This document shows positions 62,287 through 64,000 of a stretch of DNA of 64,000 nt, piece by piece; within the stretch, counting starts at the first letter, position 1; each line of letters begins with the position of its first letter. The position numbers and the translations under genes were made by a program. Location of the stretch: contig NZ_CP012333.1 of the NCBI RefSeq assembly GCF_001263205.1, positions 372,001 through 436,000 of the forward strand, given 5' to 3'. This stretch comes from Labilithrix luteola. Its GTDB lineage: Bacteria; Myxococcota_A; Polyangia; Polyangiales; Polyangiaceae. The notes beneath the pieces were generated by a model. That model was not told the DNA's origin. It saw only the letters and a program-made list of their open reading frames with translations, and made no database searches.

Positions 62287-63464
62287 GGCACCTGCCTCCG
62301 GAGCGCAATGCCTTCACCCACGACGAAGATCTCGCCTTGGGCAGTTCCCGAAATGCCCGTCAGGTGATTCCCGGCGGGTGCACCATTGAAGAAGAACGAG
62401 AGCTCGTGCCAGGTCGTCCCGTCGTAACGGTAGACGCGCCCCGTATCGGCAGCGGCCCACACTTCGCTTGCGCTTCGCGCCCATAGCGCTTGCACCCACG
62501 TGCGTGGGCGGTACGGGTCTCTCACCCAGGAGCTCGCGCCAGCGTCGGCTTCCAGCCATGCCGACACGTTCGGCGCGGAGAGGAACGGCCTGCCGCCCGG
62601 CGGGGCAATGCCGGCGATGATTGGATATCCGGCGCCGTCGACCTCTTTCTGCAAATCGCCCAACATCTCGAACGTCCACGTGGGCGCCCCCGCATCATCG
62701 AGCGTGCGATGGCCGACGTAAGCCCACGATTCGAACGTCTCGGGGTCGTATTCGGATTGGCCGCCAACGTAGACATCGCTGGGGCCGCTCCCCCAGATCG
62801 CATAGAACGTTCCGCCCGCCGGGTTCGACTCGTCGGTCCACTCGCCGCCGCCCACCGAGTGGTGAATCGACCCCGTGCGCCCCACGACCCAGGCGTCGTC
62901 GTTGCCGGTCATCCACGTGGCTATGAGCTCACCGGGGAACGCCGACGTCGTCACGGTCACTCCATCACTGCGCAGGATGACCGTCGAGTTGTCGTCCTTG
63001 GCGGTGCCGATCGCGATGAGATGGCCTTTGCCATCACCCGCGAGCGCTGCCAGTCGGATGCTGCGCTTCGCGGCGCCAGAGCCGAGCGTCGGCGCATAGC
63101 GCGGCTTCCAAACGCCATCTTCGAGACGAAGGAGCTGGGCCGTCCCCTCGTCGCCGGGCTGACCATTGGCGATCGCCCAGGTGCCGATCACCGGGTCGAC
63201 CTGAACGCCCATGAACATCCATTTCGTGAATCCATAGGCCGAGGGCGGAGGCGTATCGACGAGGCAGAAATCGTTGCTGCAGCGAAGCGCTTCGGCATCG
63301 ATATCGCGCCCTGAATCGTTGGCGTCTTCACCACCGGCATCCGCCGGGCTGGCCTCGGGGACGCCGCCATCGGTAGAGGCCGAATTCGGTGTCTCGTCCG
63401 CATGGGCGCAAGCCACGAAGGCCGCGGCCGGCATCAGCGCAAGCAAGAGATAGCGCTTCATCAT
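62283..63464 (-). CDS. Putative beta-propeller lipoprotein
   Basis: The 393-aa protein starts at the ATG at 63464, overlapping the stop of the upstream gene by ATGA. It has a lipoprotein signal (LALMPAAAFVAC) and an Asp/Gly/Ala linker. Repeated blades with W-x-x-G/D patterns follow (ATWMTGNDDAWVVGRTGSIH, AIWGSGPSDVYVGGQSEY, ALWARSASEVWAAADTGRVY), typical of Kelch/BNR-like or photosystem-assembly-like propellers. Function is unknown. It is coupled to genes on both sides. Confidence 0.82.
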   Translation of the reverse strand: MMKRYLLLALMPAAAFVACAHADETPNSASTDGGVPEASPADAGGEDANDSGRDIDAEALRCSNDFCLVDTPPPSAYGFTKWMFMGVQVDPVIGTWAIANGQPGDEGTAQLLRLEDGVWKPRYAPTLGSGAAKRSIRLAALAGDGKGHLIAIGTAKDDNSTVILRSDGVTVTTSAFPGELIATWMTGNDDAWVVGRTGSIHHSVGGGEWTDESNPAGGTFYAIWGSGPSDVYVGGQSEYDPETFESWAYVGHRTLDDAGAPTWTFEMLGDLQKEVDGAGYPIIAGIAPPGGRPFLSAPNVSAWLEADAGASSWVRDPYRPRTWVQALWARSASEVWAAADTGRVYRYDGTTWHELSFFFNGAPAGNHLTGISGTAQGEIFVVGEGIALRRQVP

Positions 63465-64000
63465 TTGGTCCCCGTCGCGCGGTTCGAGCGGAGGAATGCG
63501 TTCACGCCTCCAATCCACACATCGTCCCCCGCGGCCGTGACGGTATAGAAGCGCGGTCGTCGATCTTCCGCATACGGAATCTCACGCTCCGTCCAGCTCG
63601 AGCCATCCCAGTGGATGACCACGCCTTGGTCGCCGACGGCCCAGATGTCGTCGGGTCGTGAGCCCCACAGCGCGAGGAGGTCACGCGTCACCGGAGATGG
63701 CACGACATGCCAAGCGTCCACCTTCGGGTCGCCTCCGGTCCAGTGTCGAATCACGCCTTGGATACCGACAGCCCAAACGTCGTTGGAACCGAATCCCCAG
63801 ATCGCCTTGAGCGTTCGCAGCGAGCTCGAGTTCATCTCGATGAACCGAATCGGCTCTCCGTCAGGGCGCGGGGAACTGTCGGTCAAGTACACCTTCCCTG
63901 CTTCGCCCACGAACCACTGGCGCTGGGCGCTCTCGGCCCACACGCCATGGAGCTTCGTGCACCGCTCGCCGGGGTCGTTCCGCCCTGGGCACGGCGGTGA
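63461..64000 (-). CDS. Beta-propeller-like surface protein, N-terminus cut by window edge
   Basis: The frame is open to the right edge. The last 180 residues show the same blade pattern as the next gene (KAIWGFGSNDVWAVGIQGVI, ALWGSRPDDIWAVGDQGVVI, VTAAGDDVWIGGVNAFLRS). Near the edge it reads CPGRNDPGERCTKLHGVWAE. It is the first visible member of the coupled four-gene operon. Signal and start lie beyond 64000. Confidence 0.8.
   Translation of the reverse strand, partial: SPPCPGRNDPGERCTKLHGVWAESAQRQWFVGEAGKVYLTDSSPRPDGEPIRFIEMNSSSLRTLKAIWGFGSNDVWAVGIQGVIRHWTGGDPKVDAWHVVPSPVTRDLLALWGSRPDDIWAVGDQGVVIHWDGSSWTEREIPYAEDRRPRFYTVTAAGDDVWIGGVNAFLRSNRATGTK

Overview
The window looks like a chromosomal segment of a GC-rich, Gram-negative predatory or soil bacterium of the Myxococcota, most likely class Polyangia. 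This is inferred from gene content, because no rRNA or tRNA is present. The signs are very high GC, many secreted lipoproteins whose signal peptide is followed by a long Asp/Ala/Gly/Ser linker, DUF4215 and fibro-slime proteins, RCC1-repeat lipoproteins, a Ser/Thr kinase with a PEGA tail, FHA and winged-helix regulators, and many GTG/TTG starts. The left and right edges both cut through genes.

Left part (1-8.7 kb): most of the envelope half of a Pel exopolysaccharide locus. A divergent promoter region at about 4.75 kb separates a minus-strand arm (extra GH114 lipoprotein, PelB-like TPR/barrel porin, PelC lipoprotein running off the left edge) from a plus-strand arm (PelA hydrolase/deacetylase, translationally coupled to a membrane-anchored TPR protein resembling the N-terminal half of PelB). 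pelD, pelF and pelG would be expected left of the window.

8.8-25 kb: single housekeeping and regulatory genes (nitroreductase, EEP hydrolase, DUF1810, STAS-like protein, Gfo/Idh/MocA oxidoreductase, GST with a divergent LysR regulator, zinc-ribbon protein, winged-helix regulator), an FHA protein that looks like an enhancer-binding protein without its AAA+ domain, a secreted protein with the catalytic layout of animal c-type lysozyme, glutathione peroxidase, an L,D-transpeptidase lipoprotein, a Ser/Thr kinase and smpB.

25-44 kb: a GAF hybrid histidine kinase with an in-gene frameshift, a TetR regulator diverging from a flavin monooxygenase with a palindromic operator between them, an M20 peptidase, dihydrolipoyl dehydrogenase, a large modular Cys-rich lipoprotein (also frameshifted), two further lipoproteins, a RelA/SpoT-domain protein, an SDR, a glycosyltransferase-TPR protein and a VOC/AraC pair.

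45-55 kb: a fibro-slime lipoprotein abutting the 3' remnant of a VOC gene, a GFA-family protein, an insertion sequence of the IS110 family (IS1111-like inverted repeats) with a long structured 5' non-coding end that could encode a bridge RNA, two flavin/MFS genes, an exported peroxiredoxin, a VOC/HxlR divergent pair with a perfect palindrome, and an outer-membrane barrel.

55-64 kb: a regulator with two LuxR-type HTH domains faces, across a C8-T-C7 tract, an operon of response regulator, two small paralogous proteins and a PAS hybrid kinase. A four-gene operon of translationally coupled surface proteins (two beta-propeller-like proteins, RCC1, IgGFc-binding-like) then runs leftward from beyond the right edge.

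Three genes carry a single frameshift at a C/G homopolymer, and each would be repaired by one extra base. This points to long-read homopolymer errors or, less likely, slippage loci.
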